The translations under genes were made by a program, and so were the position numbers. From Strix aluco (Eukaryota > Chordata > Aves > Strigiformes > Strigidae): DNA of 64,000 nt. Location: assembly GCF_031877795.1 (NCBI RefSeq), contig NC_133971.1:50149642-50213641 (forward strand). Reading direction: 5' to 3'. Shown in pieces: positions 1 through 13,500 of the stretch (positions are counted from its first letter, which is position 1; every line of letters begins with the position of its first letter). The notes beneath the pieces were generated by a model that was given only the letters and a program-made list of their open reading frames with translations, was not told the origin of the DNA and made no database searches.

Positions 1-1400
1 GTAGATGAGTTGGGTTTATCACATTTGCATGCCACCATCATGCTTAACAGAATGGGCAAAATATACTGAGGGCGAGGAAAAGCCCAGCTTAACATTCCTC
101 ACTGCAAAAGATTTTCAGGGTGGCATTCAGAAAAACAGATTGGCTTATCAACTACTAAGGCACAGGGATGAAGGAGGTCATCACAATTCCCTGAGCTTGT
201 CAGGGACCAGTGCTAGCCTGTGCCAATGACAAAGTCAATAAAGGGCCATAGGATAGGTGGAAAATCAGCATAGCTGATTGGACACCCCTTCATAACCTAT
301 CTTGCCATCTTCTCAGGTATATTTGTTCTGTTTCCTCAAATGACTGCCAGCACAAGAGCAGGTGGCTGGCAGGAGAAACATCTCTGCTACTTTCAGAGCT
401 TTAGACCCATTGAGTTGATGCCATTCCTTGGATGATCATTTTTTAGGCCATCACAGGCAAATTTCTGTCCTTTGACAAATCCTTCAGGTTATGTTACCAT
501 GACAGATTACAGAATTCATCTTCAACACCTTTTTACTGATAAAGCGAAAAGATTTTATACGGATGTCTGTGAAAGGTAATAAATACAGTATTCCAAACTG
601 TGTTCAGGAAGTGTCTGAAAAACACTTAGATATATGGCTTAACTTTTAGTTTGCCCCACATGGAATCAGAAGTTAGACTCAATGATCTTTGTGGATCCCT
701 TCCAACTCAGATATTCTATGATTCTATGAAGCTGGAAATTAAAAAAACCCCAACTTTTCAATGTGAGCCTGAACTTCAGATGGTGAACAGCTTGCTAGTA
801 AGTAATTTTCATTTTTGCCCTTAAACTGGGTGATTTGGCTTCCACATAGAGACTAAATAGACTATGACACTCTAGTTTGGAAACAAAATAAGCACAGGAG
901 AAGGAGTATGGGAAAATTATATAAAATCATAAATGGTAGGGGAAAATGTCAAAGCAAATTATGATAATTACTATTTCTTACAGTGCAGAGAGTAAGGACA
1001 GCCAATGGGTTCCAAGTTAAGAAGCAAGAGAAAATAGGTTTAACACAAACCAGAAGGAAGCATGTTTTTATACAACATGCAATTATATTATGGGATGTGT
1101 TGCCATAGTCTGCTATAAAGCCTGAAGGTATAATTTTAGTTCAAAAAGGTCACTAGATATATTGACAGAAGACAGGCCCAGTGTTAGACATGACACACTA
1201 GCTACCAGCTCAGGAAATCCCTTTCTCCGGGATTACCAGCATCTGGGATGTTATACTTGAATTAAACTCTTAATACTCTTCCAGTGATCTGTAAGATGCA
1301 TGCTTCTGGTGCAGGCAAACCTCCATCAGGTTTGCACAGTACAGTATTTGTGTTATGATTTACTTCTATATACACAAAGATATACTTTGACCAAGGTCAC
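1..1400. other. LVRN intron 17 (partial)
   Basis: Holds only the CR1 tail at 671-730. I searched by eye on the minus strand for the next LVRN exon (the YMEYA and DFLVNNW regions of the human protein) and saw none, so the intron runs off the window. Confidence 0.7.
671..730 (+). mobile_element. CR1 LINE 3' tail fragment
   Basis: About 60 bases that match the 3' end of avian CR1: a GACTCAATGATCTTTGTGGA stretch, then CTTCCAACTCAG, then tandem ATTCTATG units at 713-728. Only the tail is present, as is usual for CR1, whose copies are strongly 5'-truncated. It lies in intron 17 of LVRN, opposite in orientation to the gene. Confidence 0.8.
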
Positions 1401-1571
1401 CTGTAAAGTAACCACGACTCTTTGGCACAGCTCATGGCAGAGAGCAGGATGTCTTTATCTTCCTTTGTGGAGCCGGTATGGTTATACATTTCCCATGCAA
1501 AATTCCATTCTTTATCGCTTCCCACTGCAACACCATAGCAGCAGACTGTTCTTCTAATTAAAAAGGGAATT
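1401..1571 (-). CDS. LVRN: LVRN exon 17: last exon inside the window
   Basis: Encodes residues 793-849 plus two bases of 850. [12 protein letters not shown] and [13 protein letters not shown] match human CYGIALGSDKEW and AMSCSKDPWILNR. Acceptor CTTTGCAG, donor CAG|GTGACC, phase 2. The remaining exons, covering roughly the last 115-120 residues, were not found between 1 and 1400 and should lie to the left. Confidence 0.94.
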
Positions 1572-4500
1572 CTGCAAAGCAAAATATAATTGAAAGGTAC
1601 TGTATTATTGTTAAGTCAAAACCAGCTGTTAACACATAACTGAAAAGAAATGTTTATTTACAGTTAAAAGATGAACAAGAAAGGAAATACAAAATAGCAA
1701 TCTAAATAAAGCTAGGAAATTTGATTGCCTTATTCATGATTTAAACATTTAAAAAGCATGCAGTTTAAAGGCAAACCAGAAATGGTTTTTAGAATAGTTG
1801 GACCAAGCTATTTTGTGTACATATAGTGTCAATGCCACTCTTTCACATCACAGCCTAGGACATAGATCACACCACTGAAGAGTGTACAGCTGCATATAAG
1901 CATCATCCCAGACAAGCCTTTTCAAAGTTTCTTCAGTGAATGCAGTAGAAAGAGCCATGTGCAGTACAAATGGAAACAGAAGGAGACATTCCTCCATGCA
2001 ACAGGCAGCCTCCTATTACTCCCACTCCAGGGAAGAGTCCTCAACATGGCAATGAATTTCACAACAAAAACTAAATGCAAACGTTATCAGTGTAATACTC
2101 CATGTGCAAAGGCTGAACAGAAAATTTCTCCTGTGGCAATGATACGTCCCTGACATTAAGACATTGTCAACACTTTCCAGTGACAGCAATGTATTCTACT
2201 ATGCAGGCTATCTGAAAACAGCTTAAATTAATGGTATTTTGGACTAATTCTCATTAGGAGAATGGGTCCCCTTGCTACAAATGAAACATTTAACTTCCAA
2301 TGGCATACTGTTAATCTACTTAGTGTTGCATAAGATCAAGATTGTAAGTAGAAGTGTAAAAACTATCTTGCATTTAGATCAGGAGATAGAATTGGAAAGC
2401 AGACAAGTTTCTGGTCACAAAAGCCATTCTTCAGGCCCAAAACTGGAAGCAGCAAATTCATATTTAAATATAAGAAAAATTCCTCTGAGTTTCACTAGAG
2501 AAAACTGGGATGATACCAGCAGAAACAGACAGTATTAGCCAGAAGGAAGGCTGTATGACAGCAATCTTCAAAGCAAAAGGTAGAGACAAGTAAGTTATAA
2601 ACTCTGGAAACTAAGAAGGGCTAGTGGGAATAAGGGAGAGAGCTGGGTGTTTTGCATGACAGACATCACTTCTTAAGAAGTGGAAACGCAAAATGCAGAG
2701 ATTTTGATAGTCCTGTTGTGGGTGGGAGATTTCACTGACATAATAACAGAAAGTGTGGGCATGTTTCATATTTACTGCAAAAAATAGTTTGGATTCATTT
2801 ACCTGGATATGTGCTGGAACATAAGGGATTTGCCACCGAGAATGATGCTTATTGAGATTGAGTGTTTATGTCAAGGTAAAGAATAGTCCTGCGAGGAATA
2901 CCTTTATGACAAATCTTATTTGAGTTACTGGGTCTAGTAAGAGTCCACTGTAGGGTGACAACAGGGTAAAGCTGCTTTGGCTAAAATACAGATATTTATT
3001 TTGCTACTGCAGCTGTTCCAATAGTTTCAAGAAAATGTTGGTTACTGAGCATAAAGTTGTTGTGGGTGAAGAGCAGACAGACAAGCTCAGCAAGTTCAGC
3101 ATGCATTCACATATGATGTCCTATATTCACATTCAGCATTCAAGGCAGGCTGTATGGGCTGCCTACTATAGGACAATGGTCTACGGGCTGGTGACATCTA
3201 TGGTGGCCCTGAAGTGGTTTATGTTGTATAGTTCACAGATGAAGCCCACTGTGGTCCAGAGGGACTTCAGAGCTTGAGGTTATATTACATAAGGATGGGG
3301 CTTATTAATCTTGGTATTTTTTCTGGGAGTGGTTGTGTGGTTTGCGATTACTGGCCTGCCAGGATTCTCTCATTTCTGGATCTTGGGGAAGATGCAAAAA
3401 GCTGCTGGGGACAAGGGTGGATTATTTTACATCATTTTCCTGGAGCCAATGCAGAATTGACATAGTGAAAATCCTACTGGGTTTCACCTGTGGCAAAACA
3501 GCTATAGTGTGCTCTTATTAATTTTGCTCTCAGAATGGAGAACATAAGAGCTTCTAAAGGGATTTGATGTGAAATACAAGTCAAAAGTTTATTGTGCCCT
3601 GTTCCTTTTCTGTTCAGCATATGAAAAGCCTCCTCTTTAACTGAACAGGAACTGTGATCTGTCATTTGAAACCTAACAAGTATCCTATCTCCTATGTTTT
3701 TTTCCTTAAAATATGATCTTTTTTTTCACTTAATAAAATTCATAGTTGCAGTTTTTTACACACTTCTAGCCAAGTGAAGTGTGAGGCTGTAAAGTCCCTT
3801 TGAACTTATGTCAGTGCCCGAAAGGACAGCAAAATTAATCTTCTTCATCTAATTCAAAACCATATCAGCTAATATATTTCACACACTTTTCAGCTCTTCA
3901 ACTCAGATAAGGTATGTAGTATTCCACAAGAAAAAAAAAAAATTCAAATGTTATTACTAGGGGAAGATAAGTGACTCTTGAAAACATCCTGAGAATTCAG
4001 CATAGCAGTGTTGCTTTTAGGGTGGGCTAGTAAGAATATTCTCTCTGGAACATAGCAATGTATTTAGGATACATAAATTTTTCAGTTTAACTGCAAAGCA
4101 CAATGTGGTTTTTATGAGGATGACCACTACAAAGCTATTTAAAAAAACCACAAACATAAAAGTACAAGTTCAGTTTATTTAACCAACTACATGTATCAGT
4201 AGAGATAAAAGTTACAACGAAATATTTATGACAACTACAACAAATAAAAATTATAACAAACTTTAAATATTCACTCACCAGTGCCAATACCATTTGACTA
4301 TTGCATAGAAAAACATCAAAAGAAAGAGGGAGGAAAAGAGAATAAGAATTTCAATACATTGTAAATTTTCTTTAATAGTGCAATACTTGAATACAGAAAG
4401 TTTGATCCTGGTAGAGCCCAGACTCCATCCTCACAGACCAGAAACCTGACCACTAGGCTCTAATATCAGCATAAGAACTGACAGCTGTTCCCAGCACCTA

Positions 4501-7500
4501 TTTACATGAATACAGAACATGCAAGGCAATTTGTTGGGCTCACCACGGGCAGATGCCTCTATCATACAAACATCGTCTCATTCAGTACTGCTAAGAGAAG
4601 CTTAGAAACTGAGTTGGTATACAGCCCCAAGGCTGTACTGCAGCAAAGGGACTGGGATATTAGCCCTAATCTGAGGTTCACCTGCTAGGTGGCTAAACAG
4701 ATTTTAGTCTTCATGGCAAAAATCTCCATCCTCCAGTGTGTAAAGTCCATGTAAAAAGCAGTAATAGAGAAATCATCATAAAGTTGGAATTTGCGGAAGA
4801 GGAGAGTGATCGGGGGGCACAGTTAGGCTTAAATTCTGTCAGTTCTGTCAAGAGTAAGAGCAGTGTACAGGAGCATTTCTCATTCTGCCTCACCCATGTT
4901 AAGAGCACTTTAACTTTTGACCTCGCATACACATGCACTCCTCTAAGAGGACATTATCATTCTTACTTGTACTCAGGGTTGTCCATCCACTTAGCATACA
5001 GTTCAGACGACAGGTTCAAACAGTCTTGGAGGCCTAGCCAGCATGCTGTTGCAAAAAGTTTTTCCAAATACACTCTTGAAGGGAAGCCAGAATAGCAAGA
5101 ATAAAAGATAAGTATTCCACATCTGAAGTACCTGAACTGTGCTTGACCAGCACAGTTTCAGCATGTGATGCTGTTAACCCAGGAGAACCTCTAACTAGAA
5201 ACATTTGAGCTTTAATTTAAAGAAAAACCAAAACCAAAACACTACCAATAATGGGTTTCTGACATCAATATTCATGGATATTAGTGAGGCTACCAGTGTA
5301 CTATAACTTTTCTTAGTTTTTTGTGGGGGTTATATGCCTCTTGGTAGTTTTAAGAGACTAGTTGCCTCTAGTCCAAATCACTCTGACATTCAAGACTGTG
5401 GCTGCAGTGGCCTTGCAAAACGAAATATTTTAAAGCTCTAGTGATTGATCCATAAATCACATCTGAAGTTCATTGTTGTCAGTTTTGACCCAACTAGCAG
5501 TAGCCTGTTGAGACTGTTCTCCAATAAAGAAGAGTTAACCATCAGATCATTAAACTATCATCTTTTACGCCCACTAAATAGACTGAAAATATCCCCAAAT
5601 ATCCTGATACTGCAGCTTCATTGTAGGTGTCATCATAAGTAACACACACTTATAGGACAGTAAAAGTAACAATTCAGTTACATTCAAATCAGTTAGAGCA
5701 TTTTCCCTGTATCTTGTAGTTAAATTTACAAAGGCAAACTGCAGTGTATCAGACCGAATCACATCAGAACAAACTTTTGAGAAAAGCACAATACTTACTG
5801 AGCAAAATAGTCATCTTCCAAAGCATCAACATTTTGACGAATAAAACCTGCATAATAATGGTATATTGGCAACATTCTCTTTAAAAGGTATTTCTTTAAA
5901 AAGAAAGAAAAATTACTTTCATTTAGATGCAAGTTTTTATTTTACTGTATTTTTCTTTACTTACTCAGATTTACCCTAAATATTTACCACTATCAATTTC
6001 TTGGCAACACAGCACATTAAATTAAAGTATATAAATTGGGTCTAAAATTCAATACACCTGTACATCCATTCAAACTGGGAAGTTACCATTTCACATCACC
6101 AGGACCTCTGAACTCATTATGAAAGAAAACAAATGCTCATTCTCAGAGAAAAAGATAGAAAAGAACTTCTCAATAGAAAATACTTTGTTCTTGCATCTTT
6201 TAAACATACCTTTACTTTTAGAGATTAAGAGAACTACTATTGTGGGACTGTACTTTAAACAAAAGTGAAATCTTCTTCAAATAGAAGTCAAGGAAATAAA
6301 TAAGACAGTATCATCTCAGGTAGCTCAAATATGGGAGAAAATCATCTCATTTAGTATCCAAACCCAATTCCTTCTTTCTCTCCATGAAAATGAACTGGAA
6401 GGCAGTACAAACCACAGAGTACATACATACTATATGCCCTTTATACATAGCAGTGTTACTCCCATTACTATTTCCTACTGACTGATAGCTGTATTTTCCA
6501 GATCCTCAGTTTTACAAAAACCTAGGATCAATGTTAATATAAAGAATGTGAATATATTTCTGCTTTACAATAAGAATTGCTCAAGATTCAATGATATTTA
6601 TCATTGACTAATATATACAAAGAAGTACCTCCTATTTAAAAAAAAGTTGACAAAATCATGCAAAGGGAATCACAGTTATCACTACATTCTTGAGAATTTA
6701 AAAATCATTCATTTTAGCCTGATTTATTTAAATGGTCTAGTATCTTTGCTAACTAACAAAAAAGGTCATACCTTTAAAAGTGGATATACTTCATAGCTCT
6801 TCAGAGTACTTTCCAAATCCTCAGGTACTAGGTTTAGCAATACCACATTCCATATGAAGAGTTCATCTTCTCTGGCAAGGTACTTTGTCAGTTCAAGAGC
6901 TGTTTCAATCTGAATGTATCCAAACCTATTTGAAAATAAAAAACCTCATACTTGAGCATAGCTATTCAGATCAATTACCTGCCAGGAATATCTATTTATG
7001 AAACTGACAATAAGACATCAGGATACTGCATGAAGAGTGACCTAGAAAAAATGTCAGAAAAATAAAAATAAAATATATATATATATATGGTATAATATAT
7101 AGTTGAATATATTAAATAATATAATTAATAAAGTATATTAGACATAATATATAATTATTTAAATGCCCATTATTCTAATCATATAATTATAATAAATCTC
7201 TTTAAAATAATATATATTTAAATATAATCTGAATAAGTATATATTTTAAAATGGTGCTTTGAAGACTTGAACTCTCAAAACATTTATTATAGAGCACAGT
7301 GCCACTACTAAAGTAGTAGGACAGTCATGGCAGTAAACATGGCAGTATGCAGACTGTATTCTGCTTGTATATGCAGGATACAGTATAGGCACATTTACAG
7401 ATGCATCAGTCTCACTAGAACAAAATGAAGGAAAAGAGCACTGGTTTGAGTTATAATACATTTGATTTTTATTGCTAAACAACATATTTTCATTATTGGT

Positions 7501-10500
7501 TCTTTTGTGGAATATACATAACCGTAAAAACAATTTAATTCACAGGCATATTTGTGGAATGAACAACTTCAGCTTGGCACTTCTGTGCCTCAGTGTGGAA
7601 TTAGCACCAATTAATTTTTTCCCAATAGAATTCCAATTCAAGCCCCTCTCCTCCAGAACAGAAACACTTCTAGTGTACTTACACAGGAGCACAGTTCTAT
7701 AATTCAGTTACATTCCTTATTAAATACTAATTTTGAACTCTCTTATGAGGCTTTTGTAGGAGAGGAGGAATGGGAATTCTTCCTTCCTCCTCTCAGACCT
7801 ACCTCCACAGGGTCTGAGGGTGGGCAGTATGCTTTGGCCACCTCCTCCCTGATCTCCCACATCATAGGTGTCTGATGCTTTTGGGATCTCTGGTATGTTT
7901 GAGGCACAGACATATTTATCGCTTCTTCAGGTCCCTACAGTACTGCTGACCTCTCTAGCACCACAGACCTGAGCAACCGAGTCATCCATCAGCAAGGGAA
8001 ATGAAAGAGGTATTAAGAGCAATGCAGGACAGCACAGCTGAGATAGCCCAGAATAAATAAAGGAAAATTCAGAATGTTCATTCAGAATCTTTTTCCTGTT
8101 ACAACAAATACAGATTAGCCCCTAAAAAACTAATGACAGTTGTCATTATTTAAAATATTTCTTAAAAGAGTTGGAACAAAAATTAAAATGAAATTTTGAA
8201 AGAAATCACTCAGCACTGGCCAAAGAATGGATTAATAATTAATATTATAATATATTAATACTTCACTCCCCCACCGTTTTGTCAAAACAGTTGTTCTGAT
8301 GAGGTACATATGGGTAGGAATGAAGCAGAAGTAGCAATGTTGAATGCAATCATGTAGTTTAATAATTTTCTATGACATATTTGAAACATACTTACTGTGT
8401 CAATGCAAAAACATCATCTATCAGCTGGAACCTGCTGACAGCGGGAATAGCCTGCAGAAAGCATTCATGTGGCATTAATAGATCTAAACACATCATTAGG
8501 AGTTTAAAAAAATTTTACTATGCCTCAGAAGGATGAGACAAGTGCCTAACACTTTTCCTAAGGCAAAATCTTCTACAAAACATCATAAAATGGATCCTGC
8601 ATTTTAAGCTGAAATTATGTATGTGCTTTTAGGGATGTTTATATACATAAATATATAGTGACATAATATATTTTTATATTTATACACATACATAAAGCAT
8701 GGAACTTCAAGACCCCTCTGACTTGCATTCTGTAATGAAAATTAAAATATGGAAACAATATCCTGCTTATATAATTTTGGTTCATTTTTTTCCTTTTGAG
8801 GCTTCAGTTCAGAATACATACTCAGATTAGTCAAAAGCAGAGTGTCTGGTACTATCATGAATTAAATGATCGAGGTAGAGCCATGGGTGAACCCCTGCTT
8901 ACAGCTCATGTGCTTGCAAGGTCTGCTGGTCCCTCCTCTTCTCCTCCCTGCTTCCATGCTCCTTCACCTCAACTGCTGCTCAAGCAAACCTTCCCACTGA
9001 CTGGTGCCAAAAACCGGCAAGTGAGCACACACGTAGTTTCCTGCTGACTTAGATTTGCTGTGAAAGAAAAAAACCCTAGAAAAAAGCCAGTGTTTTGTAG
9101 AAAGGTTGAACCACATGCTCTGATCAGCCCCAGGTCCGGACCTTCTGGAGAGATCATCTGACTGCACTGAGTAATATTATGCTGAAAGTTTACATTGTAT
9201 CACCTTTGTTTCCAAAACCAATGAGCTGACATTACTACTGGAGCCTCTGGCTTACTCTAGGGTTAAGCAACATTAAATACTATGCAACCCCCTACACAGC
9301 CACATGTACAGGCTGTTCTGTACTGCTTTCATCTTCAGCCCAAGCTGTGGCAAGTCACAGGTGGGATGAAATACACTCGGAGATACAGGGTCTATAGAGG
9401 ACTTAAAGAGCCGAAGTAGAATTGACTGGAACTTTTCTTCTAAGAAAAATCTCCACCAAAAAAAAACCAAACACAAAACCAAACATGAAATCCAACCCTG
9501 ATTTTTTTTTTTTTTTCAAATGTCACTGGAAGAAATATTGTGGTTTGAGGAAACATGTAAATAAAAAGCTTTCTCCCAGCCTTCCTTCTCCATGGTTACC
9601 TAACAGCAGATAAAGCTTAGTCACACATCCATACCGATAACTCTTCGAGCCAAATTTAAGAGATTGGAAGAACCAGAAGCTGTTAAGACAGCTTTGAAGA
9701 CAGAATGCCATCTCATGTAAAGTTATTTTTCATGGTTGTGTGAAACTATTTGGGCCCATTCATCTTCCACTATAGAAGGCTACCAGTGACTTCAGTGGTG
9801 CAATGGTGGATGGCTTCTTCTTATGTGGTTGAGTTTCTCATTATTCCAGGTTTTCATCAATGTGATTACTGGTAAGAAGTGCGAGAAGAAATACATGGGA
9901 AGAATCTGTTTATAAGCTTGAGAAAACAAATATGATCTTACCTTTGGATCATTTTCAAGTAAGCGTGCTAATCTCTTTAAGTTTAATTGATCATAGTTCA
10001 CTCTGTAGTAGCCACTTAAATTTACATTTAGCAGAATCCAGTCATATTCTGACTCCGATACTTGCATTTCAGGAAACACTTCTGTAAAGTGACACTAAAA
10101 TGTATCATTTAATTTTCTCAGCACTGTTAAATTCTCTTGCATTTATAAACACTGGACTCAGTAGTCCTCTGAGATCTAAGATGCAAGCCTGAGGTTGGAC
10201 GCAAAGAGAATCCCCCAAAAGCTCAGTGCATTTGTGATCTCTGCTCTGTACAACAGAACTTCAACAGGCAACCCCTTAGGTACCAAGAACCTTGAGACTG
10301 CAAAGGGGAGGCTGAGGACCCACTTTGCTCCTACCCTTTAGCTCACAGGCAGCTGGGAGAATTCAGAAAGGTTACCCAAGAATAAACAGTCTGGATGAGG
10401 AACAGTATCCTCACATGCCTGCTATAAGGTATGCACCCCCAGCACGCCTGCTGCTCCCAGTGCTGCTCCAAAACACACCTCTCTGTACCTTATGGAAGAA

Positions 10501-13500
10501 CTGACCACCTACCAGTATCCACATAACATAAATGGAGATCAAGGAAAGCAAAACAACTAAGTTTATGCAAGAGACAAGTAATAGAAAAATTTTATTTTAC
10601 ATAAAATAGTCCTGTAGTGTTTTTGAGTTACATCACTCACAAAAGGCCTCCTTCTGCAGTCCCGTTTCGTCTCACTACTACCTATTTTATGTGTGCTTGT
10701 CTGTTTACTTCCTCCTGATAGCCTATAGTATATCTGAAGGAGCCAGTGCAGCCTTGGAAGGCTCTAAGCTGCCTCATCAGAAGAGGAGTCAAATGCAGCT
10801 TTAACTGGCAACAATCATCCTGATTTAAGAAGGCAAACTCTCTTAAGACAATCAATATTGGTGAGTAGTCTAGACCCAGCACTGCTTCACTCTGAACAGA
10901 AGACTAAGACTTCAATGTGTTTTGACTGAGCAAGTACTACAGGATTCATCCTCGGTCATCTTCACAAGCTGAATGAGATGGAAAAAGTGGCCCATGACAG
11001 ATGGTGGCTCAACCAATTAAAAACAGTGTTGATGGCAGAATATGGCACTAGCAGTACTTCCCCTAGAATGGCATATTGGTTCAATGCTCTGTTACTCATC
11101 AGGAGTACTTTTAGATGCAGCTAAAATAGCAAAATGCTCCTCCATGCCCCAGGCTGAGTGAAACATGTTCTACCATAACAGCACCATCTTCCTACTGTAT
11201 CTTTTTTGCTGTGCAGATGTCTCACTCAGGAACAGTGACCAACACAATTATATCAGCAGAAGCTAAGTATGTAGACATTGCCCAAGGAGCCCTAAAGCAA
11301 CGGGACAGGCTTTTCACACTGTACAGTGCAGCGCTGAATGAACATGCTTGGCTGCTGGTAGCAGCCAAGCTTGGAGCTTGGAAGTTTAACTTAACATGTT
11401 TAGAAGCAAGATAAATTAGCTCCTGCAGAGCTCTTTGCAGCAAAAATACACACATGCAAAATCAGTTTTGAGATGTTTCCTCTTCATGTATTGTTATGTC
11501 ACTGCAGCAACCATTCCAAAGTTCAAGTTAAAAGTGTACTTTGTACCAAATCCCTCATTCTCATTTACCAAAACCATTCTGATGAATACCTCTGAATGAC
11601 AACCTAACAGTTCTCTACTACAAGCCATTTCAATATCACAGGAACAAAATGGTAACTGAATTTGAAATTACCTTTATCATTTCTACCTTTGTAAGAAACC
11701 ATTTAGTTTATTTATGCATCAAAAAGTCGAAAAGAAAATTAATTTTTTTCACTCTAAAACATGAATGCAAGTTCCTTCACTGAATAGTGTCTCATAAGTT
11801 TGATAAATGGCTTTCAAATACAAGTGGAATGTGTTTTAAAGATTGAATTTCTACTTTATCCTAGTCCCTTCAGGCAGATGCAACATGATGGGTTTTTTAA
11901 TAACTTCTGTAGCTCTTAAGTCACATGATGGGTGAGGAAACAGAATTGGTATCAATTCAATAATACAAGCTTAGTACATGACTAGTCCTTCCAGGCAAGT
12001 GCTGCCTAACAATGCTTTTCCGCAATCTTCCGATTTTTCACCTTAGCAATCGCTGGTTTATCTAACTTTAAAGCATTCAGAGGAATAAACTTCCAATGTT
12101 TGCTTATTTACTTGTCTATATACTGTGAAATGATCACTGAAGCTATCTTGATCCCTCTGCCTGAAAGAGGGAAAGTAGCTTTTAACCACTGCAAACAGAG
12201 GGTGGAGAGCTGCAATATGCACATAGCATACTGTAGTTTTGCTCTTAAGCTTTCCACAAACACATCAGTCTCTGCATCTCCTTGTAACTGATTCGAAACC
12301 TGCTGGTAGTTCAGGGCTGACTTGCCAAAGAAAAATGACTACCCCATTCTAATGATTACATTTCTTCTTTCTCAAAAAGAATATAGCTGTTTCTTAGAAA
12401 GCACTGAAATGAGAAAGAACTGAATTTTTTATCTGACTGGAGATGCCCATAAACTCACTTTTCCATTATAAGTCTTTAAAACTTTTTAAAACCCTGCTCT
12501 TTTGATAAAAGTATTTTTAAAAGTATTTTTGCATAAACAAATGAAATTAAACAGTGTTGAAAATATTCTTTTTTTGTTTTTACAGATATCCATTTATGAC
12601 AATGTTGGGTCATGTCATGCATCTGGTTTTAACTTTTTCAGTCTTGTATCTGCTACTTCAGCTGATCATCTTCTGATGTATCACAGCTGAGATCCTACCT
12701 ATACTCAAAAGCTGTCATTAACATCAATGGGATCTGCTGGGGTAAGAATTATACAGAAGCATGAGGAGCTAAGAGTTTGGATTTGTGTACAAAACGACAA
12801 AATCAAAATTACTGTGGAAATCTCTACACATAATATGCATTCTACGTATTATTAAAAACATACACTGAAGTTTGATGCAACATAGGAAAAACTAATATAT
12901 TAACCTATTTAAAAATCTATTGCTATTGTAACACAAAATCAGCATAACAGATAAACATAGACATTTCTGTCATAAAGTTTTATCTCCCTATTCAACTCAA
13001 ATATATCCTCTGTTTATAGAAGTTAGGTGTGTTTTTATCAGCTTGGTTTTAGTATGTGTGAACAAATACTTACTGCTGCTTTTATCTAGCCACATTAAGG
13101 GTTGTGATGATCCATTTCTCATCCAAGAAATAGGAATAATCCATGTGTTACTTAACAAAAAAGAGAGATAATATAATCAATTCTTAGCTTAAAAAAACCC
13201 GTCTCAGCTGATGCTAAACTAGATTGCTGATGAGTTCCTTCTTACAAGAATCTCCATCTACCTTCTCTCCTCTCTGATGCACAAAACCTCACCAGATGGT
13301 GGTACTTAATGCTGGATCAGCACTTAGGTTCATCAAAACTAAGGGAGGTTTAGCATGGCTTTAAATAGGCACTCATGTCTAGAATACTGTTTAATGCTAG
13401 GTATTTGAATAACGCTGTATCTCTGTGCTGTGGCTTTCCTTTTTCAGGCAATAATTCTCCTCACATACTACAGTTCCTGTATTTTGGGGGAAAGTAAAGC

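Larger units (their letters stand above)
5075..9941 (-). other. LVRN introns 15 to 12 (with exons 15, 14 and 13 between them)
   Basis: Introns at 5075-5798, 5894-6771, 6926-8395 and 8452-9941. All are GT-AG. Apart from the AT-rich stretch at 7055-7250 and a T run near 9503-9516 nothing is recognised. Confidence 0.85.

Noticed and set aside
4736..5095. 119-residue plus-strand open frame
   Set aside because: It overlaps LVRN exon 16 in antisense and continues into the intron; the minus strand carries the conserved protein.
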